Of a DNA stretch of 64,000 nucleotides, positions 33,397 through 45,000 are shown in pieces. The position numbers and the translations under genes are program-made. The DNA comes from Styela clava (lineage: Eukaryota > Chordata > Ascidiacea > Stolidobranchia > Styelidae): contig NC_135263.1 of NCBI RefSeq assembly GCF_964204865.1, positions 16,103,426 to 16,167,425 of the forward strand, in the 5' to 3' direction. A model generated the notes under the pieces. The model was not told where the DNA came from. It worked only from the letters and a program-made list of their open reading frames with translations, and did no database searches. The stretch's first letter is position 1, and each line of letters opens with the position of its first letter.

Positions 33397-33673
33397 CACC
33401 CTCAGAAGCCGCCACCTCGTAGTCTATTTTTGTCGGAAAAGTTTTGCTTGTAAAAAAGGTTTTCATACTTTGATTTCCTGCAATCCTTCTTGCAAAATTC
33501 TTGTGTTTTGTTGTAGTATTGTGGGCACTAATTGATGTTTTCCCCATGACCTCTAGGTTGATATCGCTGTTGCAATAGCAGCAGTGAGCATAGCTTATAC
33601 CCTTTCGGCTTTGTTTGACATTAGCAAATTCCTTCTCATATTCGTAACGAAACTCATGCTTACGCTTACTCAT
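33397..33673 (-). pseudogene. Outer hAT transposase, N-terminal BED finger
   Basis: The minus-strand frame starts at MSKRKHEFRYEYEKEF (33673) and holds a C-C-H-H finger (AHCCYCNSDI, then ISAHNTTTKH) of BED type, followed by FFTSKTFPTKIDYEVAASEG up to the Gypsy insertion. BED fingers bind DNA in hAT transposases. The frame joins the central part at 23379 without a shift if the Gypsy and one CACC are ignored. I could not find the outer TIRs of this element. Confidence 0.8.
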
Positions 33674-33844
33674 TGTCTTTTTTTAAGGTAAGCAAGGCCT
33701 ATTGTAACTGCGTTACAGTTCGTCTGGATATACCACAAAACCTATCATTCACAGAAACAGTTCCCGCTGAATGAGGCGTGAAGTGGAACGTAGTTAATTG
33801 TTACGTCACAATAATACCCTAGCGAAGCGTGAGAACGCGTTGCT

Positions 33845-34653
33845 TATAGAGAACTTGCACGGGTCACGTGACTTTGTTACTGGACGGCAATAAAACAAAA
33901 ACGTCCTTTTGGCTCCTGTCAGTTGCAAGTCGGATTATACATTTCCGTTTTGTTTGGCTGTTGAAAATGATTATTTCGTATTGTTCCGTTGGCTGTACGT
34001 ATAGTATAGACAGCGAAATGGATCTTCAGTTGTATTCCACTGATTTCAAAAGATCCGGAACGTCGCGCAATGTGGATATCATCTACGGTATTGCCTATTG
34101 GCAGAATTGCTTGGTTTCAAGTCCAGAAGCCATCTCACTTGTGTTTCACTGTTTGCGGACAGCACTTCGTTGATGGTGAGTGATAGTGTGTCGTTATCAA
34201 ATTCTTTAAATATTCACAAGCTCCCTCATTTCAATGGAAAGCAGATGACAAACTACTGTTATTAGTAGGCCTAGGCGTGGGCCTACTTGCAGTTGCAGAC
34301 TTGACTTGTGTAAGACAGTACGGAATTAATAATCAATTGCTATAAGTTATTGTTTCCCTAATTAGCAGGTAATCTATTGCCAAGTGTGAAAGGTTGAATA
34401 GATAACTAAAATTTAACATCAGTGGTCATGCAAAAAATAACCAGAATTCAATTGAATACGCCATCTAGAAATACGCTCACCACCGCATCTCTGATCACCC
34501 TGGTAGTTTCACAGGTTTCAATCCCATGCGGGGATAGTTATGTGCGAGGGGATTGCAGCTCTACTCCCACCGAGGGTGGTTCACATGACCGCCGATAGGT
34601 TACGACAATTCCCCACCATCCAAGTCCATGCTTCTGAAAACAAATAACTGGCT
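33845..34653 (+). repeat. Left arm of large inverted repeat
   Basis: Reverse complement of 36395-37177. The outer edge starts TATAGAGAACTTGCACGG and the inner edge ends AAACAAATAACTGGCT. The arm contains the plus-strand THAP-type exon (33967-34173) and a SINE. Identity to the other arm is high but not perfect; small indels are present, for example a 9-bp GIA-encoding insertion in the THAP exon. The unique spacer is 1741 bp. Confidence 0.88.
33967..34173 (+). pseudogene. THAP zinc-finger exon, left copy
   Basis: The frame begins MIISYCSVGCTYSIDSEMDL. YCSVGC is the first CxxC-like pair of a THAP finger, and SSPEAI is the expected middle block. The CxxH end (VCGQHFVDG) is present one frame over and runs into a donor (GATGGTGAGT), so one frameshift breaks this copy. 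THAP fingers bind DNA and occur in P-element-derived transposases and host factors. No further exon of the gene was recognised in the spacer. Confidence 0.6.
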
Positions 34654-34675
34654 CCCCCCATATAAATCCTATCCT
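34445..34675 (+). mobile_element. SINE at inner edge of left arm
   Basis: Same family as 4274-4600: a decayed tRNA-like head (AATACGCTCACCACCGCATC, then GGTTTCAATCCC in place of GGTTCGAATCC), TATGTGCGAG and CTTCTGAAAACAAATAACTG, ending CCTATCCTAA. The tail passes the inner edge of the inverted repeat, so the breakpoint of the inverted duplication lies inside this SINE. Confidence 0.7.
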
Positions 34676-36394
34676 AATGGTGCTTGTACAACTGATCCAA
34701 AATGTCTTTTTATTGTCATTGGTAAAAAAGATATGCTACCCGGAATCAAATTCATTTACGACTAGTGGCTGTGGTGGGATACGGACATATATTTCACACT
34801 CCTTGATCGTTAGATTTTATGAAAACTCTTTACCCATTATCTTACAGATATGGGTGCGACCATGGAATAGATGGATGGCAAAGTATAAGTTGCAACAAGA
34901 CCACAGTGGCACAAGACCTCAGCTTGCGTGACTTGATAATACATCCTCAGTATCCATTTATTGATGCTTATCGTAATGACAAAGTTACTTGTGATTACTG
35001 TGGATTGGTGGAGATAAAGTGTCTATTGTGCTTGAACGAAAGCAACTTCAATACGACCCATTCAAGAATTTTTTGTTTTGTTTTGGTGGGTCTGATAGTG
35101 AAGGTTTCAGTCTAAAGTTGGACACCGATACTATAACCAAATACAGTTGCCAATGAAACTTAGCGAGGCGTAATATTGCGACTTTGTGATCTGAAAGAAA
35201 ATTCTGATGGGTAGCCGGCTAGCCGCAACCCTTTGTTTAAAGAATATTATGAGATGACATAAGAGTCTAAACTTTTATTTGAGAGGGGTGTGACCCAAGC
35301 TAATTTGCAAATGGTATTCATGGTACCAAATGTATCACACACTTTACAGTAATTATAAATTATATTTGAAAAATAAAGCACATCAAAAATGTTTTTTCAA
35401 AAAACAATTGGTTTTATTTGCAGATACTAGGTTGATATTGAGATTGACCATTTCAATGCTAAATTTTCTTTAGTCAAAAGGCACACTTGATTCGCAAAGA
35501 TTTGTGAATGCGCACAGTACACTAATTTGTCTAATGTTTTGATTCCATAGGCAGGAGGTTGTGGATCGGTGCTGCTCAGGATGGGATATTTTTGCCTATA
35601 AATGCATATTACGTGTTTCACATGAATCCATCGTGCTCAGATTTGACTGTTTTCAAGGTCTGAAGGCTCCAACAGCCTAATTTTATCGGTACACAAGAGA
35701 ATTTTCAGTGTGGCATGCATGAGTCAGTTGGAGTCACTGACCTCAAGATATCTATAAGCAAGGATAAGATAACCTGGAAGTAACATTCCATAATTTAGAG
35801 TAAAAAATGTATCTGCCTCCACAGCCCTTTTAAAGGGAAGATATGATGCCTCGGGGGTAATTTTTTATCAAATATTTTACAGTATTATGGTTCTAGTGAA
35901 AAGGGGTGTAGGCGGCTTCTTTTAAAGTGTGGTAGGTCTAGTCGAAAGACACATTGAATGTTTATGCTAACAACTGCAAAGTAATATTGCAACGCATACA
36001 AATTAACAGAATTTGTTGAAATGGTCCTGCCTTTTGCCTTTCTTCAAAATCCCCTTTTTTCTAACTATTCTCTTCCTCTCTGGAGATGGCGAAAATTCAA
36101 ATATCGATGGGACATATAAGCAGCTGATAATGGGTTATCTTCCCTTTTTCCTGAAAATAAATTAAACACTAATCATCATTTGACAGTGCCAAGTTCGTGT
36201 ATCAGATCAGTGATAAATCACCTGCTAACTAATAAAACAATCAGACAACACCTTCTGACCATTAATGAAGATTTCTTTCAATTTAAAACGCAACTATGCC
36301 TACCAATGTGGGTAGTTTTTAGGATTTATCTGTGGTTGGGGACAGATTGCAAGGGACAACATCGTACAATTACCATTCTATGTCGGGAATAGTT
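34654..36394. other. Unique spacer between the inverted arms
   Basis: 1741 bp without a recognised gene. The open frame 34819-35115 has a CDYCGLVEIKCLLC pair of cysteine motifs that could be the end of a zinc-binding exon, but it has no splice support. The frames 35427-35621 and 36180-36392 look random. No terminal repeats were found here. Confidence 0.45.
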
Positions 36395-36600
36395 AGCCAG
36401 TTATTTGTTTTAGAAGCATGGACTTGATGGTGGGGGATGTCGTAATCGACCAGCGGTCGTGTGAACCACCCTCAGTGGCAGGAGAGCTGCAATCGCTTCG
36501 CACATAACTACGCCCGCATGGGATTGGAACCTGTGAAACTCCCAGGGGAATCAGAGATTCGGTGGCGATCGTATTCTTAGATGGAGAATTCAATTGAATT
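36395..36600 (-). mobile_element. SINE in right arm
   Basis: Antisense copy shared with the left arm: AGCCAGTTATTTGTTTTAG at one end and GAATTCAATTGAATT near the other. It ends at the inner edge of the arm without the CCTATCC tail seen in the left copy. Confidence 0.65.
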
Positions 36601-36859
36601 CTAGTTATTTTTGGGCGTTAAGCACTGGCGTTAAACTTTAGTTATCTATTCAACTTTTCACACTTACTAATAGATTACCTGCTAACTAGGGAAACAATAC
36701 CTAATGGCAATTATTGATTAATACCTTACACGAGTCAAGTCTGCAAGTAGGCCTACGCCTAAGCCTACCAATAACAGTAGTTTGTCATCTGCTTTCCATT
36801 GAAATGAGGGAGCTTATGAATATTTAAAAAAAATGATAACGGCACATTATGACTCACCA

Positions 36860-37060
36860 TCAACGAAGTGCTGTCCGCAAACAGTGAAACACATGTGAGA
36901 TGGCTTCTGGACTTGACACCAAGCAGTCCTGCCAATAGATGATATCCACATTGCGCGACGTTCCGGATCTTTTGAAAACGGTGGAATATAACTGAATATC
37001 CATTTCGTTGTTTATACTATACGTACAGCCAGCGGAACAATACGAAATAACCATTTTCAA
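36860..37060 (-). pseudogene. THAP zinc-finger exon, right copy
   Basis: Starts MKMVISYCSAGCTYSINNEM and contains WQDCLVSSPEAI. It is the closest relative of the left copy, without its GIA insertion. As there, the last Cys/His pair lies in a shifted frame. Both copies are thus likely non-functional, or use a different frame downstream of a shared defect that predates duplication. Confidence 0.6.
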
Positions 37061-37177
37061 CAGCCAAACAAAGCGGAAACGTATAATCCGACTTGCAACT
37101 GACAGGAGCCAAATGGACGTTTTTAATTTATTGCCGTCCAGTAAACAAAGTCACGTGACCCGTGCAAGTCCTCTATA

Positions 37178-38702
37178 ATAAAAAGACATCGTTCCTCCTT
37201 TCAACGGAAGCTTTGTACGCAAGACATGATCGTGTCATCCATGCACAAATCTTAGAAATAAGCACGGTATGGCAACCCTGTATATATCCCATGCTGCAGG
37301 AATCGCTGCGACGACATACAAGGCCGAAAGTATGCATGGCTCTGTATTAACTTGCGTCTTGATTCGATGCCAAAAATGTGACAGGTGAGACCTATCTGGT
37401 ACACGGAGCCAAATTCGTCGCAATGTTCTTGATGACTCTTTATTTAAGTCAATTACAAACGATGTAAAATCACTGATATCATGCAATTTACTGATGGAAA
37501 GGTTGCCAACTCTTATTGATCCCTATCTATTAACGTCCATTGGGTGATTTGAAACTTGAACTTTAATTTCCTAAGTTTACAACCGAAATTGGTAGACATT
37601 GCATTTTTGCGTAACAGTCAAAGCGCTTTATCAACACGCTCTTTTCATCCGTCCAATGTCCCTTCAAGAAAGATGTTGATAGTTCTGAAAAGGCGATGTT
37701 TGGAACTGGTGGTTAGCAATAATAATATGTGGCGCTGTTTTCTGTTTCGAATGTTTTGAAATAAGAATTTTTGTCTGCAGGTAGTTTCTTAATAACGAAA
37801 TGGAAAATTTGGTTGCGACCTTAAGAAATGCTAAAAATATTGAAACGTTTATGAAAAGGATTCTTTTCACTCGTTTACTATGCGAGTTTGGTGTGCCAAA
37901 ATTATTTTAGTGAGTCACGTTGGTATAACCAGATCAACGAAACTATTTCATCTGATGAATGAAGTTTTGCATCGATAAACAGGTCTCACATAAATATGTA
38001 ACTAAGTGTCAACAAATTTATTACTAATAAGGTAATGAAATATATATATTTAAGACAAATATCACATTGAGTATTTTTGACTATTTTAAACCCCTGAAAG
38101 CAAACTTCCTGTCATCAAATAATTTGCCGATTAACAGCGGATAACGGATTTATGGATAACAATGGCAATAACTTTGTTAAACCCCACTAATGCGATTTGC
38201 ACTTACGTGTGAAACAGACCGTTAGTGAATCACTGTAAGTTTTTATTTGCCAAACAATTTCGCTCAAAAAGTAGGTTGTGTCAGCACTGTAGTTAATCAT
38301 TAGCGAATCGTTCAAGCACCTTTCTCATCAATGAATTGTGTAAGAGTAAGACTTGTACGTATTTGATATATGCATTACACTCTGCATCAGGTTAGAAATC
38401 GAGAAGTGGAAGTATGAGGTAGGATAAAAACATATGGATGACTGTGTCGAATAGTACTGAAAAGTTAATCACCGCAATAGATGCAACGACGTTTAGTATT
38501 TTTGTAGCAATAAACGCTCAATTTTTTGAAGAACCTCTGAATTACACTTTCAATATTAGATTATTACTAGTCACTACGATCTCCATTAGTTATCCGTTCT
38601 CACGGACGAAATGTTGAAACCCTGATACATGCAAGGATTTTTATGCATTTTTGCAGAGTTTCCAAACTATGCGTCGTGATGTATATGAGTTGGCTACATA
38701 TA
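37178..38702. other. Unassigned AT-rich intergenic DNA
   Basis: Nothing supportable. The open frames 37235-37486, 37556-37759, 37664-37870 and 38600-38836 are short, overlap on opposite strands and lack family resemblance or splice context. Confidence 0.5.
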
Positions 38703-39538
38703 CATATCGTCACGCTAATAACCGAATTGCGTAAGTCATTTTTGGCGATTTTAAGGTATTTATAAAATAGGTATTTATGTAATGCTGCGCACCTGTCTGT
38801 TAACTCAGATTTTATTTTAAGAACTCCGAAACCCATAATAATGGAGATTTAGTATGACATGTAGATTTGTGCAATTGTTTCGTCATAATGAATTATCATT
38901 GTTACCGCCGGACTATTGTGACGTCACAATGGCAAAATAACCTCGGCGAAGTATTTTCGAGTTTTTGCATCTCGGATTCTAGCTTAGTTAGCGCGTATTA
39001 ATTTGAATTTATACTACAGTATAAGAAGACGTGCACTTGTGATATTCACTGTCCGAGTCCAATTCACCTTGGTTGGCTTTTATATTGGGTGCATTGCCGT
39101 TTTATTCTTTATATTTAATCTTAGTCTTATTTCGGTGGGTATGCAGAACGTGTTATATTGATGAAATATACATTTTTAAACATAAAAAATAATGTAATTG
39201 GAACTGATTAGCTATTTTAGGGATTAGACATTGCAGATACTGCGAATTACATTCGTTTTTGGAATGTTTGGTTTTCAGGACTGGTGCATATAGTAAGGTT
39301 GCAAAATTGCGTATGTCCCCAAGTCATAGACACATTTCTGCCTAAGTCACAGTGCGCCATTATGACGTCACTTAATTGCGTCATACAAATTAACTTAAAT
39401 CCGGCTACGATCAAAAAATTGAACCATGGCAAATTATTGACTCTCAATGGCATAACAATATCATTAGGAAGTTTTTTACGTTTTTCTCAAAACTGCTAAA
39501 AATGACTTACGCAATTCGGTTATTAGCGTCACGATATG
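38703..39538. mobile_element. TIR element, 45-bp termini
   Basis: The left end CATATCGTCACGCTAATAAC and onward through TTGCGTAAGTCATTTTT is matched in inverse at 39494-39538, with about two mismatches over 45 bp. The length is 836 bp and there is no transposase. The interior has two TGACGTCAC-like palindromes (about 38928 and 39362). No clear target duplication was seen, so the exact ends are uncertain. A MITE-like element is the simplest reading. Confidence 0.6.
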
Positions 39539-41064
39539 ACGTTGATTTTCGTGTGCACGTCACTTGAATTACTGTATATTTATATGTATATTGAGTTGAC
39601 TATATATTATATTGAATTGGCCGTATATCTATATGAATATGGCATTGGCGCTATATGCATATGATTTGACTGTTTATTCATATTTTTGGCTGTATTTGTA
39701 TATCACGTTACCAACCTTATTGATTTCACCAAAGCAATTTCTGGTCACAAATGGATATGTAAGATCATTGGCTTGGATATTTTTTAATAATTGCACTTAA
39801 CAACTGAATCAATTTTCTATCTATAATAACAGTCACTAAATTATTTAAATGCATAAGTAAGTTATCAATATTAGTTAGAATATATTGTCACATGCTTCGT
39901 CATTGTGTTGATTCCCGGGTCGAATTACACTGATTCACGAACTGCAAACACGGACCCTGGCCTAAAAATATTAGCAGTGAAGAATAGAAAATAATGTGAC
40001 ATGGAGTATAACCAATATTTATTTAGCAACCGTCATATGTACACAAACCTCGAGTAAGAGCTATAGCAGGACGACATTTGCCAATTATCGCTTATACGTT
40101 GGTTCTAACCCCAAGAGCGATAAAAAGTTTTGCGGGTATGTAAAATCGCGAACGATCTTCAGTTGCCTTCCAATATACAAAAACATTTTTGATCATATAT
40201 GTGGATTTCATACTTTTATTTTCATATACAACGAAGTGCATCAACGTACTATTTTTAGTGGGTTCAGTTTTTCTTTCTTTTGTCTAATAGAATCATCCGC
40301 CGATCTGTATGTGTATCTGTTCGAACTATTTTATTCGTACATCGTAATAATTTGGTTTTGTATTGTCTTTGGAACTATGGTCTCCTTGACATGTCAGTTC
40401 CGAGCAAGATTTTTGAACACGAAGCGTACATATGGATCGTTTTTCATTATATTTATATCAAACGGCGTTGTGATCTAGTCATTCTAGTGCGTATGTTATT
40501 TAAAAATATCGTAATAAAATATATTATATTCATTACGTCATCTCCCGGCATGAAAAACATTTTTTGAAATAAATTCATAAATTATCTTCTGCACTTCTGA
40601 AATATTGGATTCAATTGCTTTCTAAATACCGACAACGGCTATAGGCGACTCAAATACTCGGAGTCAATAAAATTTCTTAGTTTGCCGAATACATATTTTT
40701 GTTTACAAACTACGGGTATATTACATAATTCCATAATACAACACAGTGCTTTCGCACACCTATTTTACCTATAGCTTGGCATATTGACGATATTTCCGCC
40801 ATTAATTTAACGAAATGATTACAACATATTGAAAACATATTTGATATAAATTTCTTCATTTCTACTATTCAGTTTGTGCATCTTTTCTATCGTTAACAAA
40901 CTACACGGTATTCATTTGTAAAAATACTTTCACAAGTAAGTAGCCTACATCTGTTCTGTTACATTATTGTCAACATGAACAGCGCAATTGACTGCTCTGG
41001 TTTGCATAGAATAATCATTTCATGCCAATTACTTTGTTACTTTTCATTTACTTATACTCTAAGA
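39539..41064. other. Unassigned AT-rich intergenic DNA
   Basis: It contains a 160-codon plus-strand open frame at 39996-40478, rich in Phe, Ile, Tyr and Ser with hydrophobic runs (LFELFYSYIVIIWFCIVFG). It has no family resemblance, no splice support and a composition expected of AT-rich noncoding DNA, so I do not call it a gene. The promoter of the LRR gene may lie in or beyond this stretch. Confidence 0.45.
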
Positions 41065-41971
41065 CAGGGTCGGCCAACCTTTTTGGCCGAAGGGCCACAT
41101 GTAGTTCATTAATAATTGCGCGGGCCACTTGACATGGTAGTTTTGATCTAGTTGTGCGCCACTGACTAATGCTTATTAAAAAAAAACAGTACCTCACATC
41201 AAACTTTCCTAATTATAAAACTGTTGTTTCCCAATCATTGATGGGGCGCCATCAGTGGTTCTTCCCGAAAGTTTTGCCAAAGACAAGCCAAGACGCTTGA
41301 TCATTTTTATCACAGCCTTTAACAAACCAATGCCTCTAGTCGTACCCTTAACAGGGACAATGGCTGCGAGCTCCACAGTAATTTCATATCATCATTAACT
41401 ACCCGCGGGAAGATCGCAAGTCGCCAACTGAGCAGTAAACTTGATGGCGGTGCTTTCGTCGGCCGTCAAGAAATAAGATAAAAAATTTCCTGCTATTGCA
41501 ATTAAAATTCCCGCAATAGAATTCCCAAGCTCTTCAACACGACGACTTATGGTCTGTCTTGACAGGCTATTTTTGCAAACATCTTTTTTATTTCCGGACG
41601 TAAAATAATGGCAATCCGAACAATACAAATATACATTCCTTATTAACGAATTCTCCATCTGAGAATGGCTTCGATTGTTGTGTGATGACATTATATAGAG
41701 TAGTAAAAGACCAAGTTTGTAAGCGACTATGGCATGTTTATGTATCGATATCTCCTCTCAGTTGGTTTCGATTCAAAATGGCACTCATGGCTCGTTTGGA
41801 AGGGCTGGCAGAGCGCATTTCAGGGAAACAAACAAATCGTTTGTATCACATCTTTGTATAGGCCTACTACTTCACTCGAAAAAAAATTTTTACTCAATTT
41901 TTATATAAAATTCTGAAAATTAGCGCGGGCCACTCGAAATGCTTCCGCGGGCCACGGGTTGGATGACCCTG
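41065..41971 (-). mobile_element. GTF2IRD2-like hAT remnant just upstream of the LRR gene
   Basis: Termini CAGGGTCGGCCAACC (left) and GGGTTGGATGACCCTG (right), with the 8-bp target duplication CTCTAAGA at 41057-41064 and 41972-41979. GGGCCAC subterminal repeats occur at both ends. The minus-strand frame 41691-41395 keeps part of a transposase (LSRQTISRRVEELGNSIAG, then FLTADESTAIKFTAQLA) of the GTF2IRD2/ZMYM type. The length of 907 bp means most of the transposase is deleted. It sits 75 bp upstream of the LRR start codon, in what looks like a 5' UTR intron. Confidence 0.88.
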
Positions 41972-42045
41972 CTCTAAGATAATCTTTTTATTTGGTCTTT
42001 ATTTTACATCATTGCTTTTGTTTTAGATTCACTTGCTGTACACAT

Positions 42046-45000
42046 ATGGATAATTTTCTTTTCATTATTTTGATATTCTTGGCCTCAGTGCTTGTGTATG
42101 CTGATGGCGCAACGGGAAATAATGTTACATCAACAAAACTTCCGAATGGATGTATTGTGATGAATTCTACGGAGGCTGATCCAATGTAAGGAATTCTATG
42201 CTTGAATTGTTTTGCGTTTGTATCTTCCAACACAATCAAAGCTTCCGATAATAAACATATATATTTGTCATTTAGTGAATTGGCTGCAACGTTACTGCGT
42301 ATTATCACATTAGATTACGTTGTAAATTAAACCACATAATATTTTTTACACAGGCTAATCCACTTTGCTATGCCGTTTCCATTCGTGAATTGTTCAGATT
42401 TGAACAGGGAAGTATTCAATATGAGCAGATTTCCTAGCGACACTGCTAGCATGAGTTTCGCTCACAACAAGCTACGGTCATTTAGTGTGGACGATTTGGC
42501 GAGATTTACCAAATTGGTAAAGTTAGATATACGCCATAATCAATTGGAAATAATTGAAATGTCAAAGGTCAATCCACCAACGTCAGTGAAAAGTGTTCGT
42601 CACTTGTATTTATCGTAAGTACTTCTTAATATAAATTGTACAGAGTTGATAAGTTGCTACGAAAAGGATCTCAAAACTAATCCCTACGAGGAAGATAAAG
42701 TGCGTCAAATTGTAGTAGCAGAAATTCAATTATATTTATTGGGAATCTTGAAAATCTGTTTTGTGTTAAAGATACACTTTATCCACTTAATACTTACTTG
42801 AATAACCTGATGACAAATTTTACAACGGCGTCATTAAAGGCTCTAATACGAACCATTACAACACAAGTGAGTTTAGTTACAATGAGGAAAGTCAAATATC
42901 GTGAACCAATCGTATTTGCTGTAGGCAGAATATGAAACGACATTAGTTTAAGCCTAGTTGTAATACAGTGTAGTTTTGTACAATAAATTAATCAGTCGTA
43001 TGTTGAAATGCAAGAATTTCAATTCGCACAATTCACTTTCTTCCATTGTTGACGTGAATTGATGCTGCTATTTAAAAAAATTACTTTGAATTTTACAAAA
43101 ACTTTTGTATGTAATTTGATTGCAAAATCAACATTGTTCTGATGATGGCAAGCGTTCCCGGGCTTTTTGAGTTTCTCACGAATCAATTCGTTGGTCTACC
43201 TCGCTTCTAACAATCATCAATGACTTACCGTTATGCTGATGGTGCAAATATTTATTCCTGCATTTTTGAGAAGTCCGAAAGCGACCAAATTTGGTTCTTG
43301 CGAAGTCTTCAAAAAACCTATAAAGTCTTGTTGATCGATCGCTAAGCAAAATTTGATGTAAAAATATATAGTATAGAAAATAAGACACTAAATAAAGACT
43401 TTTATCATAGCCACTTGAGTGGTCTTCTCAAACTAAAATAAACAAAAATGTTTCTTCCAATACTTCTACTTACATTTTTTTTACAACCAGTTTACAACTT
43501 GTTTACCATTTACAACCAGTAAAGTGCTTTATTGAACGCTTTGGCATAAAACCTACCCAAGGTGTGTTCCCAATCAATTCTTGCCTTGAAAATACCTCAT
43601 GAGGTATTCTCAGTTCTCATCGATATTTATGAAAAACGGACTACAAGTACAAATTACCTATCATCGAATGAATGCGCCTAATATAAAATTCACATAGTTC
43701 TAATTTATGTCGGAAAACAGTAATTTCACGATTATTCTTGACTTTTGAGGGCCAACAATTTGTTAAAGATACCGACGGATGCATTGAGAAGCTTTCCCAA
43801 ACTTAATGTATTGGATTTGGGTGGAAACAAGATTGCAAAAATTGGCGATGCAGATTTTGCACATTCCCAACAAATAAACGTGAGTAGAGGGAAAAGAAAT
43901 ATAAAAGATATTAAAACATTCTCATTATTTCTAAAATAGGCAGACTGTTACATTCTTGATAATTCTGATCAGGGCATTTCATTTAGTGAGACTATTCTAA
44001 ACCAGACAAGTAGTGAAAGAGAAATATTTAAATCAAAAAAGCTTCATTTAAAACACCATGATGACCGTAGAATGTTATTGGATATTTCATATAATAGCAT
44101 ATATGGTTTAGTGCTCAATGTTTCAAGGGAGTAAGTAAACGAATAGTAGTATATCCGAGAAAAAATCTCATCTCCCAAATTTTTCCTGGTTATATAAACA
44201 GAACAACTATGTATTCGGGGGATTCATATCCACATTCATTCGCCCTAGTGCTATGGCATGGGTCGTTGCTTAAGCATAACAGTGACATTTTGATTATGAT
44301 AATGTTTCCATATAGAGAAAATAAAAATAAATTTTCATCTTAGGCAATTTCACTGGGATCAAATCCTCTTGAATCTATATCATCTAAAGCTTGGGCAAAC
44401 CTCACAAAAACTATTTATGCCATTTCACTGCAATTTGCTGGCTTGGAGGAGGTTCCGGGATTCGTTGCTGACATGCCAAGTTAGTCGGTATAACTTTTAC
44501 TTACATAGTATTTCATGAATATTATTTAAATACGCAAAATATCTGTGATATATTTGCTTCTCAATATTAGTATTATGATCGAAATTGGAATATTTCTGAC
44601 AGTATATAATATGCATATTCCAAGTATTTCATCGCTTATTCTATTTTAGGACTCATGTATTTGTCACTGGCGAATAACAAAATATCAAATGTTCAAGCAA
44701 ACAGCTTCAAAAGAGCGAGTGGACTTCGCTGGCTTGAGTTAGCTGGAAACAAAATTATGCGATTGGATAAAAGGGCATTCACAGGTATGATAAACTGTTC
44801 ATGTTAACACTTCAATAATAAAATGATCAAAAACAGTGTATTTTCCTATACCAAGGGCATGTGATTAGTAAACAATATAAACTACAAAAAACATCACGAA
44901 TTTAATGCTGTAATGAAAACAGCATGGTGTTGATCATATTGATTGTCCATAAATAATGAATAGAACAAGATTGAAAACATCTCGACATCTCGCCCGTTGT

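Larger units (their letters stand above)
36395..37177 (-). repeat. Right arm of large inverted repeat
   Basis: Inverse of 33845-34653. It carries the antisense SINE (36395-36600) and the THAP-type exon (37060-36860). The outer edge ends GTGCAAGTCCTCTATA. The SINE B-box here also reads degenerate (GGATTGGAACC in this strand). The arms share the SINE at the same place, so the SINE was present before the inverted duplication. Confidence 0.88.

Noticed and set aside
39996..40567. 160-codon plus-strand frame with hydrophobic runs
   Set aside because: The composition is typical of AT-rich noncoding DNA, with no family match, no splice sites and no neighbour that would use it.
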